Shown piece after piece: positions 1 to 8,005 of a stretch of 64,000 bases of DNA. Positions within the stretch are counted from its first letter, which is position 1. The number at the start of each line of letters is the position of its first letter. The stretch is from an uncultured Polaribacter sp. (lineage in GTDB: Bacteria > Bacteroidota > Bacteroidia > Flavobacteriales > Flavobacteriaceae), in contig NZ_CANNFH010000006.1 of NCBI RefSeq assembly GCF_947503875.1, forward strand, positions 1 to 64,000, written 5' to 3'. The translations under genes were made by a program, and so were the position numbers. Below the pieces are notes generated by a model, which was not told where the DNA came from, ran no database searches, and was given only the letters and a program-made list of their open reading frames with translations.

Positions 1-30
1 TTTATGTGGGAGAGTAGGTCGCCGCCTTTC
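1..30 (+). rRNA. rrf: 5S rRNA, 3' end (partial)
   Basis: The first bases read GGGAGAGTAGGTCGCCGCC, the usual 3' end of 5S rRNA in Flavobacteriia, followed at once by an intrinsic terminator. Only the last ~30 nt are in the window; the rest of the rRNA operon lies to the left. The exact 3' end is approximate. Confidence 0.8.
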
Positions 31-40
31 TTAAACTAAA

Positions 41-73
41 GTCTCAATTCTTATGAATTGAGACTTTTTTTTT
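41..73 (+). terminator. Intrinsic terminator of the rRNA operon
   Basis: A perfect 10-bp stem GTCTCAATTC/GAATTGAGAC with a 4-nt loop is followed by nine T. It sits directly after the 5S rRNA end. The remaining stretch 74-334 is AT-rich and I see no gene in it; it is the leader and promoter region of porQ. Confidence 0.9.
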
Positions 74-334
74 ACACTAAAGCTAAATAAAAATTACAAA
101 AACCTACATAAAACTAGAAAATACCATAATTTAAAGTACAATGAATAATTTAAATTTTCTAAGTTAAATTGTTTTGAGATTTTTTACGTTTCATACGATT
201 TTTTTCAAATTTGAACTGACACTTTTCAAAAATAAAATTGATTTAAAGCTTATTTTAAATAAGATATATTCATTTATTTTATAATATTGAACTATTTTTA
301 CGTTATTATAATAGATGTAGTTTTAGGCATTTTT

Positions 335-1360
335 ATGAAGCACTTACTATTTATACTTTTTATTTTTTGCTCTTTTTTTGGGTATTCTCAAGTTGGTGGG
401 CAGTCTGTTTACCAGTTTTTGAATGTTCCTACATCTGCCAGACAAATTGCATTAGGTGGAGATATTTTTAATACAACAAATGATATTAATCAGCCTATTT
501 GGAATCCTGCTACAGTTGATAACAGCTTAGACCGTAAAATTGGTGTTAATTATTCTAACTATTTGGCTGATATAAACATAGGTTCTTTGGCTTATGCAAC
601 TGAACTTTCTAGAAGATTTGGTACTATTTATGCAAACATTACTTATTTGGATTATGGTAACCTCATAGGAGCAGATGAAGACGGTAACGAAACAGGAGAT
701 TTTGGAGCAAAGGACATTGCTGTTGCAATTGGCTACGGATATAATGTGCCAAATACTAATTTTTATTTTGGTACGAATATTAAATTTATTTCTTCTAATA
801 TTAATACGTTTAGTTCTTTTGGATTGGCTTTAGATTTAGCACTAATGTATAGAAGTGAATACAAACCATACACTTTTACATTGGTTGCAAGAAATATAGG
901 TACACAATTGCGATCTTTTAATGGAGTTATTGAAAAATTACCTTTAGAAATTGCTTTAGGAGGGAGTTATCAATTGGAATATGTGCCTTTAAAATGGTAT
1001 GCTACAATTGATAATTTACAGCAATGGGATATTTCTGTTGCTAATCCCTCTGATCAAATAATTGATTTAGAAGGTAATATTACAGAAGGAGAAGTTGGTT
1101 TTCTAGGAAATGCAATAAGACATTTTGTTATTGGTGCAGAGTTATTTCCGGAAAGTTTAATAAATTTAAGGTTAGGATACAATTTTAGGAGAGCTGCTGA
1201 ATTAAAATTACAAAATGCACGAAGCTTTAGTGGTATTTCTTTTGGTTTTGGTATTAAAATGAACCGTTTTAAGTTTAATTTTGCAAATTCTAGATTTCAT
1301 TCTGCTACTAATGTGAGTACATTTAGTTTAGAAATAGATTTAGATAGTAAGAGATTTTGA
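335..1360 (+). CDS. porQ: Type IX secretion system protein PorQ
   Basis: PorQ is an outer-membrane beta-barrel protein of the PorV/FadL-like group that serves the type IX secretion system of Bacteroidota. The mature N-terminus carries the PorQ signature VGGQSVYQFLNVPTSARQIA followed by LGGD, and the body is rich in alternating aromatic/glycine strands as expected of a barrel. I chose the ATG at 335, not an in-frame ATG at 287, because it starts exactly at a classical signal peptide (MKHLLFILFIFC, cleavage after the serine-glutamine region); the 287 start would add 16 residues ahead of it. The length of 341 residues is normal. The stop codon overlaps the start region of cmk, so the two genes are probably co-transcribed, an arrangement seen in other flavobacteria. 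Confidence 0.9.
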   Translation: MKHLLFILFIFCSFFGYSQVGGQSVYQFLNVPTSARQIALGGDIFNTTNDINQPIWNPATVDNSLDRKIGVNYSNYLADINIGSLAYATELSRRFGTIYANITYLDYGNLIGADEDGNETGDFGAKDIAVAIGYGYNVPNTNFYFGTNIKFISSNINTFSSFGLALDLALMYRSEYKPYTFTLVARNIGTQLRSFNGVIEKLPLEIALGGSYQLEYVPLKWYATIDNLQQWDISVANPSDQIIDLEGNITEGEVGFLGNAIRHFVIGAELFPESLINLRLGYNFRRAAELKLQNARSFSGISFGFGIKMNRFKFNFANSRFHSATNVSTFSLEIDLDSKRF

Positions 1361-1362
1361 TT

Positions 1363-2055
1363 ATGGAGAATATAACTATTGCTATTGATGGATTTTCATC
1401 TACAGGAAAGAGTACAATAGCAAAATTAATTGCAAAAAAGTATAATTATGTATATGTAGACACTGGTGCTATGTATAGAGCTGTTACTTTATTTGCAATG
1501 CAAAATAATTTGGTAACTATTGATTTTCTTAAAAAGGAAGATTTAGTTAAACAGCTTGAAAACATTTCTTTGGAATTTATATTTAATAGTGATTTAGGTT
1601 ATGCTGAAATGTTTTTGAATGGAGAAAATGTGGAAAAAGAAATAAGAACGTTAGCAGTATCTAAATTGGTTAGCAAAGTGGCCACCATTTCTGAAGTTCG
1701 AAAGAAATTAGTTTTAGAACAACAGAGATTTGGAGAAAAAGGTGGTGTTGTAATGGATGGAAGAGATATTGGAACTGTAGTTTTTCCGAATGCAGAATTA
1801 AAATTATTTATGACGGCTTCTGCGGATAAAAGAGCAACAAGGCGTTACAAAGAATTACTTGATAGAGGTGATAAGGTTTCTTTTGATGATATTTTATTTA
1901 ATGTTCAAGAGCGTGATAGAATTGACTCTACAAGAGAAGATTCACCATTATTAAAGGCTGAGGATGCAATTGAATTTGATAATTCTGATATGGGTATTGC
2001 TGAGCAATTTGAAAGAATGTGTAGCTTGGTAGATCAAAAGATAGCTCAAAACTAA
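1363..2055 (+). CDS. cmk: (d)CMP kinase
   Basis: Cytoplasmic cytidylate kinase, which phosphorylates CMP and dCMP with ATP. The N-terminus has the P-loop GFSSTGKST, then DTGAMYRAVT (substrate-binding region), and later DGRDIGTVVFPNAELKLF plus the arginine-rich lid segment RATRRYKELLDRG. The protein is about 230 residues, usual for the family. A TTG at 1357 overlapping the porQ stop is in frame, but the ATG at 1363 gives the canonical MENITIAIDG start and is preferred. It directly follows porQ and is likely translated from the same transcript. Confidence 0.95.
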   Translation: MENITIAIDGFSSTGKSTIAKLIAKKYNYVYVDTGAMYRAVTLFAMQNNLVTIDFLKKEDLVKQLENISLEFIFNSDLGYAEMFLNGENVEKEIRTLAVSKLVSKVATISEVRKKLVLEQQRFGEKGGVVMDGRDIGTVVFPNAELKLFMTASADKRATRRYKELLDRGDKVSFDDILFNVQERDRIDSTREDSPLLKAEDAIEFDNSDMGIAEQFERMCSLVDQKIAQN

Positions 2056-2060
2056 TTGTT

Positions 2061-2100
2061 TGCAAGCGAGTCTAGCCGCGATTGAAACGGCATCCTTTTT
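2061..2100. other. Short GC-rich intergenic element
   Basis: Between cmk and the convergent queE lies a block that is strikingly GC-richer than its surroundings, with the core AGCCGCGATTGAAACGGCATCC followed by five T. GCCG and CGGC can pair around a 9-nt loop. From memory, similar blocks recur downstream of genes in flavobacterial genomes, but I cannot check this here. It could be a transcript-end element for cmk. The rest of 2101-2252 shows nothing I recognise. Confidence 0.4.
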
Positions 2101-2252
2101 ATTACTTATTTTAACTCAGTATCGTTTTTTAAAAGTTATTTGTTAATATTATTTTAGTAGATTTATAATTTCAGCAATAATAAAAAGATATAGTGTAAAG
2201 CGTGAAATAGCTTCAAAAAAAATAAATTCTTGTTTTTACTAAAATTGCAACA

Positions 2253-2882
2253 CTAAGGGATATTTAAATACTTATGCGTTTGTAAAGAAATTTTCCATTT
2301 TGGGTTTTTCATCACATAATCTACAATTTCTTCGGTCATTTTTTCTTTTTTAGACCATTCTGGTTGTAAAAAAAGTTGGCATTTTTCTGATACTTTAGCA
2401 GCTTGTTCTTCTGCAAAGTCAAAATCTGATTTGTTATGAATAATCATTTTTAGCTCATCTGCTTCTGGATAAACTTCGGCCAAAGGCAATTTTGTTTTCT
2501 TTGGTGAAAGACAAAACCAATCCCATTTTCCAGAAAAAGAATATGCGCCAGAGGTTTCTATATGAGTTTTTATATTATTTTTTTGTAGATTTTCTGTAAT
2601 GTAATCCATAGACCACATTAAGGGTTCACCACCTGTAATAACTACTGTATTTGCATGTTTTTTAACGTTGTTTATAATGGTGTCTGCTAAAGTTGGTGGG
2701 TGCAAATCGGCATTCCAACTTTCTTTAACATCGCACCAATGGCAACCCACATCACAACCTCCAACACGTATAAAGTAAGCGGCAGTTCCTGTATGAGAAC
2801 CTTCACCTTGTATGGTGTAAAACTCTTCCATTAGAGGTAGCATAATACCTTTATCTACTAAATCTTGTGTTTTTTTATCCAT
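2253..2882 (-). CDS. queE: 7-carboxy-7-deazaguanine synthase
   Basis: Radical SAM enzyme that turns 6-carboxytetrahydropterin into 7-carboxy-7-deazaguanine in queuosine/preQ1 synthesis. The N-terminus has the substrate-loop motif FYTIQGEGSHTG, then the iron-sulfur motif CX3CX2C at C43, C47 and C50 (GGCDVGCHWCD), and GGEPL at residues 84-88 for SAM binding. At 209 residues it is of normal size. The preceding enzyme, QueD, is encoded far away in this window (63186-63599), so the pathway is split. The gene is followed on the same strand order by the ridA-like gene with a 3-nt gap upstream of its start, suggesting a two-gene operon. Confidence 0.93.
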   Translation of the reverse strand: MDKKTQDLVDKGIMLPLMEEFYTIQGEGSHTGTAAYFIRVGGCDVGCHWCDVKESWNADLHPPTLADTIINNVKKHANTVVITGGEPLMWSMDYITENLQKNNIKTHIETSGAYSFSGKWDWFCLSPKKTKLPLAEVYPEADELKMIIHNKSDFDFAEEQAAKVSEKCQLFLQPEWSKKEKMTEEIVDYVMKNPKWKISLQTHKYLNIP

Positions 2883-2885
2883 GTT

Positions 2886-3338
2886 TTACTTTTTGGCAGC
2901 AATTACTTCAATTTCAATTTTAGCATTGCCTACTAAATCGGCTGCAAATGTAGTTCTTGCAGGTAAATTATCAGTAAAAAAAGTACGATAAATTTTGTTC
3001 ATTTTAGAGAAATCATCAATATTAGAAAGTATAACTGTGCATTTTACCACATTATTTAGTGTTAAATTATGTTGTTTTAAAACAGCTTTAATATTTTCTA
3101 ATGCTTGTTTGGTTTCAGCTGCAGTGCCACCAGTAACTAATTTACCAGTTTTATGGTTTTTGCCAATTTGACCAGTTAAAAAGAATACATTATCTACTTG
3201 TACAGCATCTGAAAAAGGTAGATTTTGTCTACTTTTTTCGTGCGATTTGTAAAAATTAACGGTAGATTTAGCTTCTTGCTTGCAGGCAAAACTGATTACT
3301 ATTAAAAATAGAAAGCATAAATTTTGTAGTTTTCTCAT
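2886..3338 (-). CDS. RidA family lipoprotein
   Basis: RidA (YjgF/UK114) proteins deaminate reactive enamine/imine intermediates in the cytoplasm. This one has the RidA core: VDNVFFLTGQIG, the long helix with NIKAVLKQHNLTLNNVVK, and PARTTFAADL, where R128 corresponds to the conserved substrate-binding arginine, followed by IEIEVIA. Unusually it carries an N-terminal lipoprotein signal (hydrophobic stretch then FACK, lipobox cysteine C19), so it should sit in the envelope facing the periplasm. It lies 3 nt upstream of queE. A -7 promoter element (TATATTTG on the minus strand) lies at 3359-3366. The family call is firm; the substrate and exact role are unknown. Confidence 0.85.
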   Translation of the reverse strand: MRKLQNLCFLFLIVISFACKQEAKSTVNFYKSHEKSRQNLPFSDAVQVDNVFFLTGQIGKNHKTGKLVTGGTAAETKQALENIKAVLKQHNLTLNNVVKCTVILSNIDDFSKMNKIYRTFFTDNLPARTTFAADLVGNAKIEIEVIAAKK

Positions 3339-3358
3339 AATATTCTGATTATCAAATG

Positions 3359-3366
3359 CAAATATA
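3359..3366 (-). promoter_or_regulatory. Bacteroidota -7 promoter element for ridA-queE
   Basis: TATATTTG on the minus strand matches the TAnnTTTG consensus of Bacteroidota sigma-A promoters and lies 21 nt before the ridA start codon. No clear -33 TTG was seen. Confidence 0.5.
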
Positions 3367-3422
3367 AATACTATTACAGTAAATAAAATACTTGTAAGTA
3401 GTTAAAAATCAAATGATTTTTG

Positions 3423-3430
3423 TAAATTTG
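3423..3430 (+). promoter_or_regulatory. Bacteroidota -7 promoter element for rpsA
   Basis: TAAATTTG matches TAnnTTTG. It lies 125 nt ahead of the rpsA start, leaving a leader of roughly 120 nt. A long leader would suit autoregulation, which is known for S1 in other bacteria, but I see no specific structure that proves it. Confidence 0.45.
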
Positions 3431-3554
3431 CACTCCTTTTTACGAGAACAGATTTGTAGAAGGAGCAAAAAAACAATTATTTATAAAAACATCTCTTTGC
3501 GTTTTAATCGTTAAAAATCTGTAAAACAATAAGATACAAAATTAATTTAGACAC

Positions 3555-5366
3555 ATGTCTGAAGAAACAAAAAACACTGAAGAGCAAGTAGCTGCTACTG
3601 AAGTACAAGAAACAGCAACTCCTGCTGTAGATCCAAAACAATTTTTAGCAGATTTCAATTGGCACAGATACGAAGAAGGTATTGATGAAGTTGATGAGCA
3701 AAAATTAGTTGAGTTTGAAAAAGCTTTAGAAGGAACTGTAGGGTTTGTAAACGAGCGTGATGTAATTGAAGGAACTGTAATTAGAATTACAGATAGAGAT
3801 GCAATTATAGACATTAACTCAAAATCTGAAGGAGTTATTTCTTTAAACGAATTCCGTTACAACCAAGGTTTAGCAGAAGGAGACAAAGTAGAAGTATTGG
3901 TTGACAAGAGAGAAGATTCTTCTGGTCAGTTAGTATTATCTCACAAAAAAGCAAGAGTAATTAAAGCTTGGGAAAGAGTTAACAATGCACATGAAACTGG
4001 AGAAGTAGTTAATGGGTTTGTTAAGTGCAGAACAAGAGGTGGTATGATTGTAGATGTTTTTGGAATTGAAGCATTTTTACCAGGATCTCAAATTGATGTG
4101 AAGCCAATTAGAGATTACGATCAGTATGTAGAAAAAACAATGGAATTTAAGGTTGTAAAAATAAACCACGAATTTAAAAACGTTGTAGTTTCTCATAAAG
4201 CGCTTATTGAAGCAGATATTGAATTACAGAAAAAAGAAATCATTGGCCAATTAGAAAAAGGACAAGTATTAGAAGGTATTGTTAAAAATATTACTTCTTA
4301 TGGTGTGTTTGTAGATTTAGGTGGTGTAGATGGTTTAGTACATATTACAGATTTATCTTGGTCTAGAATTAATCATCCTAATGAGGTTGTAGAATTAGAC
4401 CAGAAATTAAACGTTGTAATTTTAGATTTTGATGATAACAAATCTAGAATACAGTTAGGTTTAAAACAATTATCTGCACATCCTTGGGAAGCTTTAGACA
4501 ACGAATTAAAAGTTGGCGATAAAGTTACTGGAGAAGTAGTAGTAATTGCAGATTATGGTGCATTTGTAGAAGTAGAACAAGGAGTAGAAGGGTTAATTCA
4601 CGTTTCTGAAATGTCTTGGTCTACACACTTACGTTCTGCACAAGACTTTGTAAAAGTTGGCGATAAAGTAGAGGCGCAAGTATTAACTTTAGACAGAGAA
4701 GACCGTAAAATGTCTCTTGGTATGAAGCAATTACACCCAGATCCTTGGACAGATATTACAACTAAATACCCAATTGCATCTACACACACAGGTACTGTAA
4801 GAAATTACACAAACTTTGGTGTTTTTGTAGAGTTAGAAGAAGGTATAGACGGTTTAGTATACATTTCAGACCTTTCTTGGACTAAGAAAATTAAGCACCC
4901 ATCAGACTTTGTAACTGTTGGCGATAAATTAGAAGTACAAGTATTAGAATTAGATGTAGAGAACAGAAAATTAAACTTAGGTCATAAGCAAACTCAAGAC
5001 AATCCTTGGGATTTACATGAAGCTACGTTTGCAATAGGTTCTACACACACTGGTACTATTAAAGACAAGAATGATAAAGGAGCTGTTGTAACACTTTCTG
5101 ATGGAGTAGAAGGTTTTGCACCAACACGTTTCTTAGAAAAAGAAGACGGTTCTAAGTTAGCTAAAGGAGATACTGTAGAATTTATTGTTACAGAATTTTC
5201 TAAAGAATACAGAAGAGTTGTAGTTTCTCATACTTCTATCTTTAGAGAAGAAGAAAAGAGAAATATTAAAGCTGCTGCTAAGAAATCTGCAGATGTAGAA
5301 AAAACTACATTAGGAGATATTGGTGGTTTAGCTGCCTTAAAAAAGAAAATGGAAGAAGGTAAATAA
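3555..5366 (+). CDS. rpsA: 30S ribosomal protein S1
   Basis: Ribosomal protein S1, which helps bind mRNA on the small subunit. The 603-residue protein is built from repeated S1 RNA-binding domains; clear repeat signatures are GMIVDVFGIEAFLPGSQ, GVFVDLGGVDGLVHITDLSW, GAFVEVEQGVEGLIHVSEMSW and GVFVELEEGIDGLVYISDLSW, spaced about 85 residues apart and each ending in a conserved L-x-x-KQ segment. An acidic, low-complexity N-terminus precedes the first domain. Start at ATG 3555 follows a leader with no strong Shine-Dalgarno sequence, normal for this phylum. An intrinsic terminator follows. It is transcribed alone. Confidence 0.96.
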   Translation: MSEETKNTEEQVAATEVQETATPAVDPKQFLADFNWHRYEEGIDEVDEQKLVEFEKALEGTVGFVNERDVIEGTVIRITDRDAIIDINSKSEGVISLNEFRYNQGLAEGDKVEVLVDKREDSSGQLVLSHKKARVIKAWERVNNAHETGEVVNGFVKCRTRGGMIVDVFGIEAFLPGSQIDVKPIRDYDQYVEKTMEFKVVKINHEFKNVVVSHKALIEADIELQKKEIIGQLEKGQVLEGIVKNITSYGVFVDLGGVDGLVHITDLSWSRINHPNEVVELDQKLNVVILDFDDNKSRIQLGLKQLSAHPWEALDNELKVGDKVTGEVVVIADYGAFVEVEQGVEGLIHVSEMSWSTHLRSAQDFVKVGDKVEAQVLTLDREDRKMSLGMKQLHPDPWTDITTKYPIASTHTGTVRNYTNFGVFVELEEGIDGLVYISDLSWTKKIKHPSDFVTVGDKLEVQVLELDVENRKLNLGHKQTQDNPWDLHEATFAIGSTHTGTIKDKNDKGAVVTLSDGVEGFAPTRFLEKEDGSKLAKGDTVEFIVTEFSKEYRRVVVSHTSIFREEEKRNIKAAAKKSADVEKTTLGDIGGLAALKKKMEEGK

Positions 5367-5391
5367 TTCCTTATTTTTCTTAATATATTTT

Positions 5392-5424
5392 AAAACCCGA
5401 TACATTTTTGTATCGGGTTTTTCT
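5392..5424 (+). terminator. Intrinsic terminator of rpsA
   Basis: Stem AAACCCGATAC/GTATCGGGTTT with a 6-nt loop and a following T run, 25 nt after the rpsA stop. Confidence 0.9.
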
Positions 5425-5524
5425 TTGTGCTGAACTCGTTTCAGCATCTCTAAATCAAGTAGAAACTATTGTTTTAAATTTTCTATATTCTTAGAGTGAT
5501 TTTAATTTTTTTAGCAACTAATTT

Positions 5525-5622
5525 GGGCGTTACCACACAGAAAAAGTGTGGTCGGGCTTTACGCACTCGCTTTGTCCTTGCAGTCCAAGAGCTCAAACAA
5601 ACGCTTCAATCCCTAACGCGCG
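5525..5622. repeat. Structured intergenic repeat-like element
   Basis: A ~98-nt GC-richer element between rpsA and the next gene. The outer ends GCGTTA (5527-5532) and TAACGC (5614-5619) can pair. Inside are CCACAC/GTGTGG around a 7-nt loop, then GGTCGGGCTTTACGC, and a CTTG/CAAG hairpin, ending CTTCAATCCCTAACGC. I recall elements opening GGGCGTTACC and closing AATCCCTAACGC with variable inner hairpins as frequent intergenic repeats in flavobacteria. The rest of the 5425-5912 gap is AT-rich and shows no gene. Confidence 0.6.
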
Positions 5623-5912
5623 TATTTGCCAACAAATAGCTATTATTCCCAATAAATCATAATTAAATTATATTTTGTAAAAAGTTATATTCAGTAAGTA
5701 TTTTATAATTAAATAATATCTAGGTTTAAAATTTGATTAATTTGTGTAAAGGTTACGTGATATTTTTTTAGTACATTTAATTGTCTTTAAGTACAAACTG
5801 ATCACTATTAGTTAAAAATTGCTAGCAAAAACAATATTTTAAAAATTGCCTACATTATTTTAAAACTTACAGAAAAAAATGTGTTATTGAATTATGAATT
5901 AAAAATCTAAAT

Positions 5913-6464
5913 ATGAAAAATAAATATATTATCAGTCTATTAGTATTATTTTCTCTGGTGATATTCATTCGCTGTGAATCAAATAATAAACAAATTCCCA
6001 CAAACTTAGAAATGGGAGCCTTAGATTTATCAGATTTAAAACTAAATATTAATTTTGGTTTTGGAGAAGAAAAACTTCTTGAAAAACAGAATTTCAAACG
6101 TTTTATCGATAGTAATTTTGATGAGATTGCGAAGATGGATAAAGATTTAATATTCTTATTTAAAATTAAGAATGGTAAAACTTTTTATTCTATAAATAAT
6201 ATGGAATCTTTGATAAAGATTGCCAGTAAAGAAAAGGGTATAGCTTTACAAAAAGTACATTCATCAGGATTTTATAATGAAACAGCAACCTGTACTACTT
6301 GTAGTGGAAAAAGTTGTATTGAAAAAGCCTTAGTAGATACAGCTGGTGATGAAAAGGAACAAGTGTTTTTTGCCATGACTCCTAGAAAAGTTGGTTTTGT
6401 TCAAAAAGGTGTTAGAGTTTGTTATGCCTCAAATATCAATGCTATAGTAGATGCATTAGATTAG
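5913..6464 (+). CDS. Hypothetical secreted protein with CxxC-type motif
   Basis: I do not recognise this 183-residue protein. It opens with a basic residue run and a hydrophobic segment (MKNKYIISLLVLFSLVIFI) followed by R-C, which resembles a lipoprotein signal except that arginine before the cysteine is not a canonical lipobox; it could be a lipoprotein or a signal-anchored protein. The second half contains CTTCSGKSC, a tight cluster of three cysteines, and another cysteine in GVRVCYAS, which could bind metal or form disulfides. It stands alone between the rpsA terminator region and glmM, and codon use looks like its neighbours. Function unknown. Confidence 0.6.
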   Translation: MKNKYIISLLVLFSLVIFIRCESNNKQIPTNLEMGALDLSDLKLNINFGFGEEKLLEKQNFKRFIDSNFDEIAKMDKDLIFLFKIKNGKTFYSINNMESLIKIASKEKGIALQKVHSSGFYNETATCTTCSGKSCIEKALVDTAGDEKEQVFFAMTPRKVGFVQKGVRVCYASNINAIVDALD

Positions 6465-6606
6465 AAGCTCGATAACTTTTCTTAATATAAAATACTTATA
6501 GACTTTAATGTTTATGAGTTTTTTTATGTATTCTATTTTAACCATTTTTACTTCTCATTTAATAGAATTATCTTTGTTAGAATCAATCGAAAAAAGATAA
6601 TATTTA

Positions 6607-7995
6607 ATGACATTAATAAAATCAATATCAGGAATTAGAGGAACCATAGGTGGTAAAACTGCCGATAATTTAACACCAATAGATGCCGTTAAATTTGCAT
6701 CGGCTTATGGTGCTTTTATCAAGAGTAGAAATCCAAATAAAGATCGCATTACAGTTGTTATTGGAAGAGACGCCCGTATTTCTGGTAAAATGATTTCTAG
6801 TTTAGTTGCCAATACATTAGTTGGTTTGGGTATTAATGTGATAGATTTAGGTTTATCAACCACACCAACTGTAGAAGTTGCTGTTCCTTTAGAAAAAGCA
6901 GACGGAGGTATTATTTTAACAGCATCACACAATCCAAAACAGTGGAATGCCTTAAAACTACTAAACGAAAAAGGAGAATTTTTAAACGGAGCAGAAGGAG
7001 AACAAATATTAGCATTAGCAGAAAACGAAGATTTTGAGTTTGCAGACGTAGACGATTTAGGAACGTATACCAAAGACAATACTTATTTGCAAAAACATAT
7101 AGATGAAGTTCTAAATTTAGAATTAGTAGATGTTGAAGCCATTAAAAAAGCCAACTTTAAAGTGGTTGTAGATGGCGTAAATTCTACAGGAGGTATTTTT
7201 ATACCTGCCTTGTTAAAAGAATTAAATGTAGAATGTATAGAGTTGTATTGTACTCCAAATGGACAATTTCCTCATAATCCAGAGCCATTAAAAGAACATT
7301 TAACAGATATTTCTGAATTGGTTGTAAAAGAAAAAGCAGATTTTGGTATTGTTGTAGATCCAGATGTAGATAGATTGGCTTTAATATCTGAAGACGGTTC
7401 TATGTTTGGCGAAGAATATACTTTAGTTGCTTGTGCAGATTATGTTTTAGGTAGATTAGGTGGTGGAAATACTGTTTCTAATTTATCATCTTCAAGAGCA
7501 TTAAGAGATGTAACCGAAAAACATGGTGGAACATATACAGCATCTGCAGTAGGTGAAGTAAACGTAGTAATTAAAATGAAAGAAACCAATACTGTTATTG
7601 GTGGAGAAGGAAATGGAGGTATTATTTACCCAGCTTCTCACTATGGACGAGATTCTTTGGTGGGTGTTGCTTTGTTTTTATCGCATTTAGCGCATAAAAA
7701 AGTATCTTGTAAAACACTTAGAGATAGTTACCCAAGTTACTTTATGAGTAAAGAGAAAATGAAATTGACTCCAGAAATTAACGTTGATGCAGTTTTAGAA
7801 ACTATGGCAAATAAATATGCAACTGAGAATGTAAATACAATTGACGGTGTAAAAATAGATTTTGCAGAGGAATGGATTCACCTAAGAAAATCGAATACAG
7901 AACCGATTATTAGAATTTATACAGAAGCAAAATCTCAAGAAAAAGCAGATGCGTTGGCAGAACGTTTTATAAAAGAAATTAAAGCCATAATTTAA
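6607..7995 (+). CDS. glmM: Phosphoglucosamine mutase
   Basis: Alpha-D-phosphohexomutase that converts glucosamine-6-phosphate to glucosamine-1-phosphate for UDP-GlcNAc and hence peptidoglycan and LPS. The phosphoserine loop TASHNP has S107; the metal loop is DPDVDR (D251, D253, D255); the sugar-binding loop is GGEGNGG; the C-terminal phosphate-binding loop is RKSNTEP. Length 462 is standard. Family members can also act as phosphomannomutases, so specificity is inferred; the opening ISGIRGTIGG is typical of the Bacteroidota GlmM group. The gene is followed after 10 nt by a class V aminotransferase. Confidence 0.9.
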   Translation: MTLIKSISGIRGTIGGKTADNLTPIDAVKFASAYGAFIKSRNPNKDRITVVIGRDARISGKMISSLVANTLVGLGINVIDLGLSTTPTVEVAVPLEKADGGIILTASHNPKQWNALKLLNEKGEFLNGAEGEQILALAENEDFEFADVDDLGTYTKDNTYLQKHIDEVLNLELVDVEAIKKANFKVVVDGVNSTGGIFIPALLKELNVECIELYCTPNGQFPHNPEPLKEHLTDISELVVKEKADFGIVVDPDVDRLALISEDGSMFGEEYTLVACADYVLGRLGGGNTVSNLSSSRALRDVTEKHGGTYTASAVGEVNVVIKMKETNTVIGGEGNGGIIYPASHYGRDSLVGVALFLSHLAHKKVSCKTLRDSYPSYFMSKEKMKLTPEINVDAVLETMANKYATENVNTIDGVKIDFAEEWIHLRKSNTEPIIRIYTEAKSQEKADALAERFIKEIKAII

Positions 7996-8005
7996 ACAAT
8001 ATGTG

